Assembly: GCA_021527695.1 (NCBI GenBank)
Contig: JAKFAO010000001.1
Span: 1,922,001-1,986,000 of the forward strand
Source: Naematelia aurantialba
Lineage: Eukaryota; Basidiomycota; Tremellomycetes; Tremellales; Naemateliaceae
DNA length: 64,000 nt
Direction: 5' to 3'
Part shown: piece after piece, positions 52,976 to 64,000 of the stretch
How the letters are laid out: each line of letters starts with the position of its first letter
How positions within the stretch are numbered: position 1 is the stretch's first letter
The notes under the pieces: model-generated
Told to the model about the DNA's origin: nothing
Databases searched by the model: none
The model's input: the letters and a program-made list of their open reading frames with translations, nothing else
Program-made: the position numbers and the translations under genes

Positions 52976-55950
52976 TCATCGCCACCCTCCTGGTGGTCCA
53001 TAGCCATCATTGGGTGGTCCTCCATAAGGCGGCTGCATATACTGGCCTCCGGGACCGGGAGGAGGCCCCTGTGGTCCTCCCTGGAACCCACCTTGTTGTT
53101 CCCAAGGCGGTGGGCCACCATATTCTTGGTGAGGAGGGCCACCATATCCACCTTGGAAACCTCCATCGTACCCTGCCTGCGCAGGTGGCGGAATAGAGTG
53201 TCGCCCCTCATTATACCCGCCTTGCTCGTAATTTGCCGCATTGTATGGTGTTGCGTCAAACGGTTGTGGATCTGCATGATAATTCGGTGATTGCGATTGG
53301 TGGTGGTGATGGTGGTGGCGTGGCCCTCCGGGGTAGCTGTCAGACGGCGGCAAGGAGCCCTGACCTTGAAAGCTTGCATCGAACGGAGGCTGAGGGGAAG
53401 GAGATTGGTAGGCTTGTGGTTCAATCGGATAACCGGGAGCGCTTTGTGGGTCGACAGGATACATTGGAGTGCCTTGAAATGCACCAGACGCCGCGACGCT
53501 CGGATCAGACCCGTCCATATCACGCCACGCGTGCTGTCCTCCTGTACCGAAACCTTGCTGCCAAGGCTGATATCATCAGCAGGGGCGTCTGCTGTAACAG
53601 CTGTAACAACTCACCATTGTGCCACCTAAGAGATCTTGACCAGCGTTCAAGACTTGGGCGCCAGGCTACGCAGAGGGTCAATTAGATCATGGACGATGAA
53701 GTCACTCACAACGTGGACATTGTGCTGAGCCAGAGCCTGCTGCAGCCCTCCGTCTGGTAGCAAAGTATTGTGTACATGCCCCTGCCCTTGAGTCTTGGCA
53801 CCGAGGCGTTTGTTCTCATTTGCTTTGACGTTGTCTGCATTCAAGCGTCGAAGGATTTCTGTCCTGTCGTTTCCAAGGCCATTCAGCCACTGATGCATTT
53901 TGTCGAGCATCAGCTTCTGGATTTGTGCTGCAAGTCTTTAGCTATGGCAGACCGACAGCAAGATGTTCCTTACAATGACCATCGTAGAAGTCTGGATGGA
54001 AGAGACATCCTAGGATGTCAGTGATGAGGTGATCCGGATCGAGATTGACGTCGTCCCATGCTTTGACAATACCGTTGACCGTATACTCGGTGATCACCTT
54101 GGCAATTTCTCCTGCTGGCTCGTTAAGGATCAGGTCGAAATGGTCCTTGCTCAGCCGACTGTGGGTGGGATCCGAGGCATTCCAGTCGTTCCACACTTCG
54201 AGCTGGTCATGGCTGTCGATCACAGCTTGCGACGTTTGTCCGAGCGCGCCGGTCGCAGTAGCAATCAACGGCTTGACAAAGGGCTCGAGAGTAGTGATAA
54301 TGAAGACCGAGATCGAGTTGGAGATCTTCTCGACTAGCCCCGACAGACCAGGTATCTTGTCAATGGTATTCTGTTTGACATCAGCCACGTCCGCAACACG
54401 TTTAGCTGAAAAGTAGACTATAAGACTGCCTACAACACAGACATTCCAAGTGCAATCGTCACTGACCTCAATCTTTTTCATTACAGAATCGCGGAAGGAC
54501 AAAATCTTCCACAAAGTCGCATGCAATTCTTGTGGTGACATGGTGGATGGATCCATTCCGCCTGGCTGGCCAGCGCGCATGTTTGTGATGTTGTCCATGT
54601 CTCGAGATAGGTCGCCTCCTGAGCCACCAGGCAAGTCGAAGAAGAGCTTGCGAAGCATATCGGCCGAGCTGCTTTGACTCTCCTGGATGCTTCGTGCGTT
54701 GGTCATCCGCTTGGACAAATCGGAAACTGAGGCCTGATCTGTCAATGTCGTCCACACACACAAGGAAGAAGACTCACTTCGCTGAGCTTGTCGGTACCCT
54801 CGCCCATCAAACTAGAATGCGGTGTAAGCGGGCACACTTCGCTGCTTCGTACTACCCACCTGAAAATGAAGTCGGCTCCACCGAAAGTGCCTGTCACAAT
54901 GGGTGGAACCATTTTGCCGTTCGGAGCCTTCACTTTGACATTGCGTCCGACATGAGGGAAGACATCGTGACACCCAAAGGAAATGAGTGCTACAGAAGTC
55001 AAACCAGATTCCTTCTGTAAGTCTTATAGCGGCACTCACCGACTTCGCAAAACGATGAATGCGCCATATAGTCCTCGAGCACATGCAATGCGGTGCCCAG
55101 CAGTCGGAAGGCTTCATATTGGTCCTCATCGCGACCGTTCGCCTTGAACAGTCTACCAAAATGGATGCACTGCTTCAACACCCGGCGGACGTAAGCGGAA
55201 GAGGTGCCCCATTGCCCGGTCTCTACAACCGTCAGTGGGGAAACCGCAGAGATACGCACCATCACGAATGTACCGCTTCATGCCAGTCCTCGGATCAATC
55301 TCGAGCTCCCGGGGATCGACGGGACCCCGCAACCGAGGGTCGTATTGACGGGCGTCTTGTCCATCGGCATAGCCCTTCGGATTGTCCTTGATGACATCAG
55401 TCTGCTCACAAGTAGGAGCTCAAGGCGATCGGGACGGTCACTCACAATGTGTTCGACAGGTAGATAGCAGCCCAGACGCTCTTTGGTCACTTCGAATTCG
55501 GCCGTAGCGTATCCAAAGCCAAGGAAGCCAAGGACCATGACTAGGTTGATAATGGTGGTCAAGTTGGTCTTCTGAAGAGCTCCGACATCAACAGCCTAGA
55601 TCCAAATCAGCATAATCCCGCAGGACGCGTTGAACTTGCCTGTGAATAGTCCCGAAGCCAAGAACCGAAGTAGGTCCTGCTAATATCCAGGGGCGAGAAA
55701 CGTTTTCCTCTGCCGAGGAAGCCGCCCCCTGCGGTCTTCCAAAGTGTTTCGAGGACGTCGTCAATGTCTCCGTGTCGGAACGCCTTTCCTTCGAGATACG
55801 AGTAGCTTGGGATGTTGCTATGACCGTCAGATTCTGCGGAGAGTATATCAGATAAGTGGGAGCTCACCCTGCGCCGAATGCCGCCACTCGTGGAGCATAG
55901 GAGAGGGCGACCGCAGCGATCAGCAGGAACAGCGCGGCTCGTGACATCAT
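52976..55950 (-). CDS. het-c: Het-C family protein
   Basis: Homologue of the Neurospora HET-C protein, which in that species controls vegetative incompatibility; here it is simply the conserved family member. Start ATG 55950: MMSRAALFLLIAAVALSYAPR, a signal peptide, then AAFGAGNIPSYSYLEGKAFRHGDIDD (the Het-C N-terminus, with a junction after FGAG). Conserved blocks are RTYFGSWLRDYSQAVDVG, TAEFEVTKERLGCYLPVEHI, ARQYDPRLRGPV, ALHVLEDYMAHSSFCEV (a His-rich amphipathic block) and TGTFGGADFIFSLMGE. The C-terminal 200 residues are Gly/Pro/Gln-rich (HHHHHH, GGPPHQEYGGPPPW), like the glycine-rich tail of HET-C. It ends GYGPPGGWR at 52976. It shares a short divergent promoter with KU80. About ten short introns. 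Confidence 0.9.
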
Positions 55951-56274
55951 CTTGGGCGAGACAGAGCTCGAGTCGCTGCTGTTCGAGGGTCTTCTCTCCT
56001 TTATGGAACGACTACTTGGGCTGTACAGTTAAAGAGACGATCACAGAAGGAAGGAGAGAGAGGTTGAATGATAGAGAAAGAAAAGAGGAAAGGAAGGGAA
56101 CGCAAGGAAAGATATAGCTTACACCGCCCAACTACCCCGCATTTCCTTGGCATGCGGGGTAATCAGAGAGGCGGAGTTGTACTGAACTCCGTGTTGACGA
56201 GCTGGACCAGGTCCAGTCAACTCCCAATGCTTTCGCTCCTCTACAAGCTGCATGCTGCATAGCGAGCAGCAAGG
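55951..56274. promoter_or_regulatory. Divergent promoter Het-C / KU80
   Basis: 324 bases. A purine-rich GAAAGGAAGGGA stretch lies at about 56045-56110. Nothing else is distinctive. Confidence 0.4.
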
Positions 56275-59200
56275 ATGTCAGGTCGAGCAGGCTACACCCT
56301 GGTGATCTTCGCCATCGATGTCTCTCCTCCAATGGGAGAGATCAAGGCGGACCCAGACGGGTTGGGCAAGGGAAAGTGCAAATTGGATCTGGCAAAGGAG
56401 CTCGTGGCTAGACGGTGCGAGCCCAAGATCTTGAGTGGTCGCAAGACGGAAGCCGTCGGTGTTGTCAGCTTTGGTGGACGTGGGTGTGAATCCTCTGTCA
56501 TCGATCTGAACTTACAAGGACCCCTGTAGGGACCAATAACCAGGCGAACCGGGCGTTTGTGGAGGCTAATCCCGAGGACGAGGATCCGCCATATGCTGCA
56601 GTGGCGTGCGATGTAGCTGCGCAGACGGTCAAGCCGAAGACCATCGAGGAGGTCATCAACCTACAGGTGGGGGAGTATCAGGGGAACCGTATGTCAGCTC
56701 GCCTGCGATTCATCGAGGGGTATGCGAGTATGCACAGCTGATACTGTGTTCAGCGGTGTCGGCGCTCATGGTCGCTCTCGACATGGTGCATACGCACAAG
56801 CACACAAAGAGCTGGGCGCTCGAAGTAGTCCTCATCACCGATGGTGCGCTTATTACCACTTTGCGCAGCAGATCTGACTCCTCACAGGCGAGAGTGCATT
56901 CAAGCAAGACGAATACGAGGACGTAATGACACGGTTTGATGAACTTGGGGTCAAGCTATCTGTCTTGTAAGGCGGGATATCTGCACGAGACTAAGGAGCA
57001 GGGGCATAGATTTCGATCCTCCTGGCGTCCCGGTTGACAAGTCCAAATCGAGGAACAAGGTCAGTCATTTACAGCATCAATCCCATCCCTGTCGTGTGTA
57101 GCTGACAGATATAGCGACTATCCGAGAAATTCTGGCGTATTTTTGTGACAATGCTGCATGACGCGATATCACCGACAACTTCGTCCGAAGAGATATTGCC
57201 GTTCATTGGAACTTTTGACGAAGCACTATCCTCCGCTCGGCTTCCCCATCCAGCGGTCGTCAACGGGACTGTATCGGGCATCAGCCTCCATATCGGTTCT
57301 GCCGCGGTAGATGCCGAACAGGCCATCACCATATCAATTAAATACTCAAAGGCAACGATGAAAGCACGTCCTCCGTCTTTGTCAAAAGCTTGGAAACCTG
57401 CGATGGACCTGCAAGCACCGATGACCAGTAATGGCCATGGGTATACTCAACCGGCTTCGAGCCAACTCGCATCAAGTCTCGCACAGCAGTCGCAGGCAAT
57501 GGACGTACCTCCACAAGCCAGTGATTTGGCCGCGATGATATCGGCCGATGTCAAGCATCACAGCCTGTACGTCATAAAGCATGCAGAGCCTGTAGCTGGA
57601 GCGAAAGCAACACCGAGCCAGGCGGTACCTGGAGATGTAGAGTACGACCCCGAAATAGAAGGCTTCCAACAGGAGCAGGAAGAAGAAGAGGAAGAGATTG
57701 TGGCCAAGGAGGATATTGTCAAGGCATGGAGGTTCGGCTCTACATGGGTACCAATGGAGGCAGACACGTTCGAGCCGCTGGATACGAGGAAAGGGGTTGA
57801 AATCCTGGGGTTCTTTCCGAGAGATGCGGTAAGCTTCCGTCTGTCATCTTCAAGATTGCAGCCCGGCTGATAATGACAGATCAGGCGGCATCTTCTCATG
57901 GGCGAGGTGCGCTTTGTGTGGCCCGATCTCACGTCGCCCAAAGCGCAAATTCAGTTTTCCTCCCTTGTGGAAGGGATGTATTTGCGTAATGTCGTCGCTG
58001 TGGTGAGATGGGTTCTCAAAGATAAAGCCGAGCCGACCATTGGCTTGTGCGCACCCGAGATGGACTACCCAGGCGATGAGAAACGCCTAGATTACATGTT
58101 CTGGGTCAAGGTGAGCGAATTGATTGTGAACTCTCAACAAAATCGACGAACGAATCAATACTTTTTAGGGGACTGACGAACGGATAGTTGCCGTTTGCTG
58201 AGGACGAGCATAATTTCTGGTTCCCTTCGTTGACGACATACAAGACCAACGCGGGGAAAGTCGTCACCGAACATCCACTTCTACCTACGGACGAGCAGTG
58301 CGAATTGATGGACGAGCTAGTCCGCGGTCTGGATCTGGATGAGTATGCGAAGAAACAGGCGAAACTGGATCGAGCCGAGGACGGGGAGGAAGGTGACGAG
58401 GGCATGGAAGATCAGTCAGTCACCCTCACTGCGCCGTGCTGTACATCATTGGAAAGGGCTGATGTATTCTAGGGAGGAGACGCCGCGGTGGTTCGAGCCT
58501 GCAAAAGCATACAATCCCGTCATTCACCGCGTCAAAGAAGCCATCTTCCATGCCTCACTTACACGCGACCTCGATGCCGAACCTCTGGGGCCGCCACACC
58601 CCGAACTGGTCAAGTATTTCACGACGCCTGCAGAGCTGGTTGAACAGACGGCCGAGACGACGTCAAAACTGAAGGAGAAGCTGGATATTAAGAAGGTGCC
58701 GCCACGACAACGGAAGAAGGTGACAAAAGAGGGCTTGAGAGAGGGCGAGGGGTAGTAAGTTGCCGCTGTTCCGCACATCTTTTCCACCCCGGCTTTGCAG
58801 ACACACCTCTGCACCTCGTGCTTCACTGACATGTTCAGTATCGACATCGACGAGCTATTCGCCAATCCGGGTGCGGATGGCAAGCCCATCAAGCCTGAAC
58901 CGGTATCACCAGCCAAGTCCCTGAAGGCGGAACCAGCATCCGGACGAGCAGCAGTTCCGGACGATGCCGACGAAGCCATGTCTCCTGCTGCAACTGCGAC
59001 GCAAACCCGTGTTAATGCGAAACCAAAGCGCGGGAGAGTGATAAGTAACGAGCAGCCTCTGGAGGACTTTGAGCGCGCCGTCGAAGGCGAAGGGGATTTG
59101 TTCCGCAAAGCCATCCAGGATCTCGGGGCGGTAGTCAAGGAGAACGTTGAGACGTCGTTCTCGCGTCAGGCCTTCCCGCTAGCTTTGGATTGCTTGAGAG

Positions 59201-59548
59201 CAATGCGCTCTACTGCGTTGACGTACGAGGAGGTGGAGACATATAACGAGTGGGCTTCCTTGATGTGATGGTCGTGGCGTCATACTGACCGTTGTAGCTT
59301 TGTGGACGATCTGGAGAGCTTTATCAAGGCCCCGACATTCAAGCATCGAGATTTCTGGGGCTGTGAGCCGTCCTCAGAGACGCCCTCCATCCCTTCCATT
59401 TCCTTTCTTAGGGCTACTCTTCATGAGCTGCATGTGCAGGATGATAGAGCTGACACGAGCAGATTTCGAGATAGCTGGGGACGAGGTGAGCCGGATCACG
59501 CCGGAAGAAGCGCGAGCCGCCTTGGAGGGTGACGATGGGGATGAATGA
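56275..59548 (+). CDS. KU80: Ku80 subunit of the DNA end-binding Ku heterodimer
   Basis: With Ku70 it binds DNA ends for non-homologous end joining and telomere protection. Start ATG 56275. The von Willebrand A-like domain begins GYTLVIFAIDVSPPM and continues KTEAVGVVSFGG, EVVLITDGESAFKQDEYEDVMTRF and KLSVLGIDFDPPGV. The beta-barrel core follows: DIVKAWRFGSTWVPM, KGVEILGFFPRDAIRRHLLMGEV, LRNVVAVVRWVLKDKAEPTIGLCAPEM and YMFWVKLPFAEDEHNFWFPSL. The C-terminal part is FRKAIQDLGAVVKENVETSFSRQAF and the end is ITPEEARAALEGDDGDE. About ten short introns. The C-terminal junctions (59260-59300 and 59362-59460) are inferred and give FVDDLESFIKAPTF...FWGYFEIAGDE. No DNA-PKcs-binding tail is evident. Confidence 0.92.
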
Positions 59549-59833
59549 CGAGTGACGACTGGATCTGACGACTGTCTGATGACTGTACATCCCATTGGAG
59601 CATTGTATACCATGCATACACCATGTTGTGACGGCTGCTGCCCCGTGGCTCGATGAGATGCCCTTACCATGGAGCTCTGAATGGAATTTCTTGGTATGAG
59701 TGGCAACTTTGGGTGCAGCCGAGGAATCGCCGCCAGGCACCAGAATTCGACGATACAACTTCTTGGTCTTTGCTGTTTGCAAACTCGCAACTCACAACAT
59801 TCAATCTCTGCTTGTCGGTTTGCGAGGCTCAAG

Positions 59834-62800
59834 ATGGCAGACACAGCAGAACCAGCAGCTCTAGGCAAGCGGCCTCGCTCGCCTTCACCACCGTCCCCCT
59901 CCAACGCCACATCGAACGCCCATGGCAGCACCGACGGCGGCTCGAAAGGCGAGAGTGATTCTGCCGACCCAGCGTTACCTTCTATGCCATCTGCAGAAAT
60001 GGACGACTCGTCCGACGAGGAGATCGGGCCCATGCCTACGGCGTCAAACGGAGGCGGTGCTGCAAGTGGTACTGGTACTGGAAGTGGAAATGGAAATGGA
60101 AATGGGAGGGTAGCGAAGAAGGCAAAGAAGCGGGCGACGACGGTACCGCATGAGAAGGTGTTTCTGGAGAATATGCCGAGCGGAGATCGGTATGCCAAGA
60201 GCTTCATGCATCGGGACGTGGTGAATCGCGTGGTGGTGACCAAGTGAGTGGTGCCTGTGACTTTATCCTATGTTGTCCTTCATCTTACGTTGTCCGTCGT
60301 CTTCCTTGTCGCCGATATGTGCGCCTCCGTCGGTTGTCCGCCTGGTGCCCTCCTTCTGTTGCCTTCCTCCTCCCATTACCTTTCATTGTCGTCCTCTTCC
60401 GTCGGCCTTTGTTTGCGTATCAAGCAAGCAGTGGTGCTAGACTCACCTTCTAATCTCTTTGATCCCCAACCTTCCGATCTCTTCTATCCTGGTCCAGCCT
60501 GTGGAGCTGAGGCTCGGGCTCGGCTCGGGCGCGAGTGCTTGATCGAAGTTGCAAGGGAGCAGCTGTCATGGATAGCGGAATGGAATGGGGGATGCCATCC
60601 AAGATTAGCTCGTCACACTTGTCAGAAGTGGCTCGGCTGGGAATCAATCGCCGGGTGGAACTCGGAAGAGAGCATTTGGGCTGACCGAAACAGGACATCA
60701 TTCATCGTCACCACGTCCATCGACGGACACCTCAAACTGTGGAAGAAGCAAGAACACGGCATCGAGTTCGTCAAGCACTACCGCGCGAGTCTCAAAGCCA
60801 TCGTCGGCGTGTCAGCAAGCGACGACGGAAAGTTGTTTGCGACTGTGTCCGAGGGCGGCGAGGGCAGGGTATTCGATGTTGTCAACTTTGGTAGGTCGTG
60901 GTGTTGCCGAAAGGTATCCATGCTGACGCGCGCAGATATGATCAATATCCTCAAACTTCCGTATATGCCAAAAACATGCTGTTGGGTCCACGAGCCCGGC
61001 GCCGGCCAGACCCTGCTCGCTGTTTCCGATACGGCGTCGAGTACGATACGGATATACGATGGGCGTGGGGATGGGAAACCGCTGTATGAGCTTGATAAGC
61101 TGCATCGTGCGCCGGTGCACCTGATGGCGGTGCGTCACTTTTCATATCGTCATCCAGCATCATCTACCTGCTGCACCCATACTATCTCCTGCTTTCATCA
61201 CTAGCTCTTGTCTCGTTCCCACATATGAGGTGTATTATTCCGCTTTGAGCTGCATCACTTGGCTCTTGACCTCCTTACTACTTCACTCCCCTCTGGCTGC
61301 GTCATCTAGCTACGCGGTTTGGGACCTCCAGAACTCATACTCCGTAGTACAATGCCAAATTCGACTGCGTCGTCTCGGCAGACGAACAGGGATTTGTCGA
61401 GTATTGGCAGCCTAGCGAGCCATGGGGACTACCTCCTGTGCCAGGTCTGTGGGAGTACAAATCCTCGACCGACCTGTATCACTTCAAAAAGGTGGGCTCA
61501 CTCCTCATGATCATCTATCCCAGCGCTGATCCTGGCAGACCCGCTCAATACCTACCTCCCTGACCTTCTCGCCCAACGGTCTGCAATTTGTCACTCTCGC
61601 CCTTCCCTCGCGTTCCGTCCACGTCTTTGACTTTCTCCGCGGCAAGCTTCTGCGTACATACGACGAGTCTCTCACGGCAGTGCAGGAGATGCAGCAAGCC
61701 GGTACGGCGGTGTACAAGCTTGATGATATGGATTTCGGAAGACGGTTGGCAGTTGAGCGGGAATTGGAGAGGGACGAGTCTGGACCTAATGGCGCGTTGC
61801 GCACCGCCCGTGCAATATGGGACGAGAGTGGCAACTTTGTGCTGTACCCGACAATGTTGGGGATAAAAGGTGGGCCTGACGCGGTATGCGAGCTAATATC
61901 AGTGGTAAATACTGTGACGAACAAGGTTGTGAGAGTATTGGGCAAGGAGGAGACGTTGCGGTACCTCGATCTATCAATGTACCAAGGCGCACCGGCAAAG
62001 AAGGCGCATGTCACGCTGGCTATGGCAGCGTCGGCGAATCCGCTCTTACAAGAAAGTGAGGCGCGTGATCCGCATCTCTTCACCACGGCGTACAAACGCC
62101 AACGGTTTTACATCTTTGGAAAACCATCAGAGTGAGTCGATGCGGTACCATCGTGGCTACCACTCTACCCGGTATCATGATGGACTCGCTATTATGGCTG
62201 GCTGGCTATCACGATTATCGCGCTATCACGCCATCAAGCATGATCAACGGTTTGCAGCACGGCTAACTTGTTCAGCGAGGGAAAAGGGGGAGATCGCGAT
62301 GTCTTCAACGAGCGGCCTACACGAGAAGACCAGACCGTGCAGGTCATGCAGGAGGAAGCGCCAAAACAGCTTGCGTCGTCATGTACTATCCACACGTCCA
62401 TGGGGGATATCGTGAGTAGTGTCTCTTCTAGGCCACTTTTCTCGTGGTTCCGCGCTGACGGGATTTAGCGTCTCAAGCTCTATCCGCAATACGCTCCGAA
62501 AGCCGTCGAGAACTTCCAGGAGCTCTCAAAGCGGGGTAAGTGTCGCCTCTCGTGTCTTGTCCTTTGTGGAGTATCGTGTTGTCGTCTCGTAAGTTGGCTG
62601 ACGCGAGACGGGAATAGGGTATTACAACAACCTCATCTTCCATCGCGTCATCAAGAAATTCATGATCCAGGGTGGCTGTCCATTCGGTGATGGGACAGGT
62701 GGAGAATCGATATGGGGCGGTAATTTTGAAGACGAGTTTCATCCGAAAGCGCGACACGATCGGCCGTTTACATTGTCCATGGCGAATGCGGGGCCGGGGA

Positions 62801-63098
62801 CGAACGGGAGTCAGTTTTTCATCACTACCGTGCCGACGCCATGGCTGGACAACAAGCATACGTGAGTGGCGCCCTCCAATTCCCTCCATTCCCTTCCACG
62901 CAGCTAGCGCTGGCCATCCACGTCCGATAGACTGGCGTGCATGAACGTGTGTTGGGTGTAGATGCTGATGATGCCAGGGTGTTTGGCAGAGCAGTTGGCG
63001 GGCTGGAGATCATTTCAGACATTGAGAATGTCGCTGTGGATCCAAAGACGGACAAGCCGTGGGACGACGTGCGGATATCGTCCATCTCGATCGACTAG
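59834..63098 (+). CDS. PPWD1: PPWD1-type WD40-repeat cyclophilin
   Basis: Nuclear peptidyl-prolyl isomerase linked to the spliceosome in other eukaryotes. Start ATG 59834, with an acidic Ser/Gly N-terminus ([20 protein letters not shown]). The characteristic [24 protein letters not shown] motif is followed by a long intron of about 450 bases (60242 to about 60693). WD40 repeats follow: [46 protein letters not shown] and [20 protein letters not shown]. The C-terminal cyclophilin domain begins [16 protein letters not shown] and has active-site motifs [23 protein letters not shown] and the tryptophan in [12 protein letters not shown]. It ends [11 protein letters not shown] at 63098. Multiple short introns. 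Domain order is diagnostic. Confidence 0.92.
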
Positions 63099-63457
63099 CT
63101 GGGGAGGTCGGTCGTTCTAGCTCCTTGATTTGGTGGTTCCTCGGGCCACATGCAGACACTCGTGTCAGCGGCGCTGTGGTAGTGCTCCGACTTGGCGTCG
63201 TGGGACTGTGCACAGTCTCCCAGATGCATACTCAATCTCCCCAGACCATGCATACTCAATTTCCCCAGATATGCATGCTCAATCTCCCCAGACGCATGCA
63301 CATTCTTCAATGCCACTGCCATGTCAAGGCAGAGCCAGGTATGCCACACTGCTGCGGGCGGAAACGCCGGCGCTCCACGTTTCTCCCTCCCTCCACCAGC
63401 ACGTACGAGTATAGCGCCCTCGATCCTGTCGCTTGCTCGTCCTTGCTTGAAGATCGA
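63099..63457 (+). promoter_or_regulatory. FKBP promoter with tandem ATGCAT-containing repeat
   Basis: 359 bases. At 63217-63300 there are three to four imperfect copies of a ~27-bp unit, ATGCATACTCAATCTCCCCA plus spacer, each with an ATGCAT or GCATGC palindrome. No coding signal. Confidence 0.5.
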
Positions 63458-64000
63458 ATGTTGAGGACCTCTCTCCGTTCGATAGCCAAAACCACTGCTC
63501 CACTCGTACACAGCTACCGCAACTTTCACGCTACAGCCATCAAAATGGGCGTTACCGTCGAGGTCAGCGTTCCCCTCCCATCTCCTCACGCCTTCTCAAT
63601 CCTCCCCCTTCAAGCCATCATGACTTCTCCCTCACGCCCCCTTCAACGTTTTCTCCCATTCACCCATTCACCCATTCACCCATTCACCCATTCACCCATT
63701 CACCCATTCACCCATTCTGCCGTTCTCTTTCTCTCCTTCTCTCCTTCTCTCCCTCTCTCCCTCTCTCCATCCTTCAACGTCCAGCCTTGACCCCAGGATA
63801 CCTTGACAAGTCGCGACCAGAACCACGCTGACGCGTACCTTGTTCTCCTCGTAGACTCTCTCTCCTGGAGATGGCAAGACCTTTCCCAAGTCCGGGGATA
63901 CGGTGCACATGCATTGTGAGCGCTGTTTCGTCTTTCTCGTCATTGTCTGCTCTGTCGACTTGCTCCTTCTCTCCTCTTTATCCCTCTTCTCTTCTCTTTC
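63458..64000 (+). CDS. FPR1: FKBP12-type peptidyl-prolyl isomerase with N-terminal presequence, cut at window edge
   Basis: Rapamycin/FK506-binding prolyl isomerase. The usual cytosolic start is ATG 63545: MGVTVE, an intron (63563-63855), then TLSPGDGKTFPKSGDTVHMHY up to 63915. The rest lies beyond the window. An in-frame ATG at 63458 adds 29 residues, MLRTSLRSIAKTTAPLVHSY and RNFHATAIK. They are rich in Arg, Ser and Thr, without acidic residues, and end with a typical RNFHA cleavage context, so a mitochondrial form is predicted. The first intron holds an 8-bp repeat. FKBP identity is secure from the N-terminal signature; the compartment is inference. Confidence 0.88.
63656..63718 (+). repeat. 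8-bp CCCATTCA tandem repeat
   Basis: About eight copies in the first FKBP intron, followed by a CTCTCT/TCTCC tract. Confidence 0.85.

Noticed and set aside
1..64000. tRNA genes, transposable elements or a mating-type locus
   Set aside because: No A/B-box pair, reverse transcriptase, transposase or terminal repeat was seen. A STE6-like gene alone does not mark a mating-type locus, and no homeodomain or pheromone gene is present.

Overview
The window is nuclear DNA from a basidiomycete yeast, most likely a Tremellomycete (Cryptococcus / Kwoniella / Trichosporon side). This is inferred from gene content, from dense introns of about 40-60 bases with GTRNGT donors, from very small exons, from moderately high GC and from best-remembered relatives. 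No sequence search was possible. I see no tRNA, rRNA, transposon, CRISPR array or prophage. It is an ordinary gene-dense chromosome arm segment with 19 protein genes, mostly conserved housekeeping genes. Both end genes are cut by the window.

Layout, left to right: STE6-like ABC exporter (-, cut at the left edge); UDP-glucose:glycoprotein glucosyltransferase (+); KGD2, E2 of 2-oxoglutarate dehydrogenase (+); CSC1/DUF221 cation channel (+); dCMP deaminase DCD1 (+); ubiquilin DSK2 (-); an unrecognised mitochondrial membrane protein (-); an L-fuconate dehydratase-like enolase-superfamily enzyme (-); TTI1 HEAT-repeat protein (-); a YMR226C-type SDR (+); a second SDR (-); a disordered KEN/D-box protein that could be a securin-like APC/C substrate (+); a large inositol polyphosphate 5-phosphatase (-); a tiny PIG-Y-like GPI synthesis subunit (+); a NUM1/Mcp5 cortical PH protein with a very long VPV/VEK repeat (-); Het-C (-); KU80 (+); a PPWD1-type WD40-cyclophilin (+); and FKBP12 with a mitochondrial presequence (+, cut at the right edge).

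The genes do not form one pathway. Loose themes are ER/secretory quality control (UGGT, DSK2, PIG-Y), genome maintenance and cell cycle (DCD1, TTI1, KU80, the KEN/D-box protein), mitochondria (KGD2, the unknown membrane protein, alternative FKBP and SDR forms) and proline isomerases (PPWD1, FKBP).

The most unusual features are structural. (1) A cortical anchor carries about 550 residues of articulin/alveolin-like VPV repeats. (2) One SDR gene has an inferred 6-base exon, a 17-base exon and a GC-AG intron. (3) Most introns of DSK2 and of the fuconate dehydratase each hold a different tandem repeat, including a 7-bp G-rich array that splits the UBA codons. (4) FKBP and the SDR each have an in-frame upstream ATG that adds exactly 29 presequence-like residues. 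(5) A candidate securin-like protein is present. I found no multi-gene system that looks new. These are single-gene leads.
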